Part shown: one piece after another, positions 41,296 through 42,159 of the stretch
Position numbering within the stretch: position 1 is the stretch's first letter
Layout of the letters: every line of letters starts with the position of its first letter
Assembly: GCA_945861775.1 (NCBI GenBank)
Contig: CAMAVT010000003.1
Location: 1 to 42,159 of the forward strand
DNA length: 42,159 nucleotides
Origin: Bifidobacterium breve
Lineage (GTDB): Bacteria; Actinomycetota; Actinomycetes; S36-B12
Direction of reading: 5' to 3'
Made by a program: the position numbers and the translations under genes
The notes under the pieces: model-generated
Seen by the model: only the letters and a program-made list of their open reading frames with translations
The model's database searches: none
Told to the model about the DNA's origin: nothing

Positions 41296-42159
41296 TTAGG
41301 CCGAAAGGCGCACGAGCGCCTTGCCAAAGTTCGCCCCGGACAGTAAACCTTCAAGGCCCGCACCTGCGGCGCCAATACCTTCAACAATCGTCGCACGGTC
41401 GACCAACTGACCGCTTGCCAACCATCCACTGACTTTCGCTTCAAACTCCGGACGCAGATCCTCATAGTCGCGGACAATAAATCCCGTGATGGTAAGCCGT
41501 CGGAGTACTGCTTCAATGAGAACCGCGATGGATGGCTGCTCCTGAGTTCCAAAATTGGAAACTGCACCACACATGCTGATGCGCCCGCGAATCTTCATGT
41601 TATGCAGGGCCGATGCGAGTTGCTCGCCGCCCACATTGTCAAAAAACAAATCAATTCCTTCGGGTGCAAACTTGGATAACTCCGCCGCGAAATCCTCATC
41701 GCGATAATTGATTACCTCGTCGAAGCCGCACTCGGTTGTAAGCCACGTGCATTTATCTGCACCACCGGCGCTACCGATAACCCGTCCTGCGCCAAGCAAC
41801 CTCGCGAACTGTCCAACCATGCTGCCCACGGCTCCACCGGCGCCGGTCACGAGAACCGTCTCACCCGCCGCCAGATGACCCACGGGAAGAAGTCCTGCGT
41901 AGGCGGTGAATCCGGTCTGGCCCATTGAACTCAACCAAGAGATCGTTGGCGCCAGTGAAAGGTCGCAAATTGTTGCTGTCGCGTCGTCAACGACCGCGTA
42001 CTCGCGCCAGCCGAGGCGGTGACGAACAGTGGATCCGACGGGGAGAAGTTCTGAAGCGGACTCCTCCACTATTCCGATAGCAGAGCCATCAAGTGGGCCG
42101 CCGATCTCAAAATTGGTGGTGTACTGCTTCTCGCCCGGGTCCATGCGGCCACGGGTTGA
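41296..42159 (-). CDS. MDR-family NAD(P)H-dependent reductase (N-terminus outside window)
   Basis: A zinc-independent medium-chain reductase of the leukotriene-B4 dehydrogenase/curcumin-reductase type, reducing C=C bonds of enones. The reading frame continues to the window edge: STRGRMDPGEKQY precedes and includes the ORF-track Met at 42144, matching the family's Y-M-R-G-R-M element, so about 50 residues are missing. Visible are the cofactor motif VTGAGGAVGSMVGQFARLLGA and FFDNVGGE. It is the first visible gene of the operon that continues with DUF35, thiolase and acyl-CoA dehydrogenase. The 5' end and any further upstream genes are not in the window. Confidence 0.85.
   Translation of the reverse strand, partial: STRGRMDPGEKQYTTNFEIGGPLDGSAIGIVEESASELLPVGSTVRHRLGWREYAVVDDATATICDLSLAPTISWLSSMGQTGFTAYAGLLPVGHLAAGETVLVTGAGGAVGSMVGQFARLLGAGRVIGSAGGADKCTWLTTECGFDEVINYRDEDFAAELSKFAPEGIDLFFDNVGGEQLASALHNMKIRGRISMCGAVSNFGTQEQPSIAVLIEAVLRRLTITGFIVRDYEDLRPEFEAKVSGWLASGQLVDRATIVEGIGAAGAGLEGLLSGANFGKALVRLSA

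Noticed and set aside
1-42159. Mobile element, prophage, CRISPR, toxin-antitoxin or tRNA genes
   Set aside because: No transposase, integrase, repeat-spacer array, phage structural gene or cloverleaf-like sequence was recognised on either strand.

Overview
The window looks like a compact chromosome segment from an actinobacterium (Actinomycetota). The evidence is a Corynebacterium-type glycogen synthase, a MobA/DUF6457/MoeA block, secreted DUF1524-excalibur nuclease and trypsin-like proteins, frequent GTG/TTG starts, and many genes with a TANNNT -10 hexamer only 6-7 nt before the start codon, as expected for leaderless mRNAs. GC looks moderate by eye. Genes are tightly packed: no gene-free stretch exceeds about 200 bp and convergent gene ends lie 3-20 bp apart. 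I see no rRNA, tRNA, CRISPR array, transposase, integrase or phage gene. Species cannot be named from this sequence.

Region 1 (1-15136) is mostly housekeeping and cell-surface genes. It holds a truncated lipoprotein-like tail, a secreted serine protease, a glycogen synthase with a DMT-family exporter, a ferredoxin reductase with an unrecognised 505-aa protein, the molybdenum-cofactor block mobA-DUF6457-moeA, a secreted HNH nuclease, a tiny acidic repeat protein, glpD, and an unusual exported alpha/beta-hydrolase fused to an ABC ATPase with its permease.

Region 2 (15163-42159) is a large catabolic island. It has three Rieske oxygenase alpha subunits, one fused flavin/[2Fe-2S] reductase, a [3Fe-4S]-type ferredoxin, a double carboxymuconolactone-decarboxylase-like protein, three SDRs plus a YxxxK epimerase-like protein, four SnoaL/NTF2-fold proteins, a CrtC/AttH-like protein, a TIM-barrel isomerase, an aldehyde dehydrogenase, an ACAD10/11-type kinase, two phosphatases, two tandem solute-binding proteins, two acyl-CoA dehydrogenases, an SCP2-type thiolase with its DUF35 partner, and a truncated MDR reductase. 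The implied logic is uptake, Rieske oxygenation, SDR/ALDH oxidation, then CoA-dependent beta-oxidation. The substrate is not identifiable from sequence; steroid-, terpenoid- or aromatic-like compounds are possible.

The most specific new observation concerns regulation. The same 12-bp palindrome TTGTCTAGACAA sits about 40 nt upstream of two Rieske oxygenase genes, next to their -10 hexamers. Its core GTCTAGAC fits the HutC-subfamily GntR operator consensus GTMTAKAC, and a HutC/UTRA-type GntR regulator is encoded in the same island (32357-33085). This suggests a local ligand-responsive regulon. Two further distinct palindromes lie upstream of an SDR gene and a binding-protein gene.
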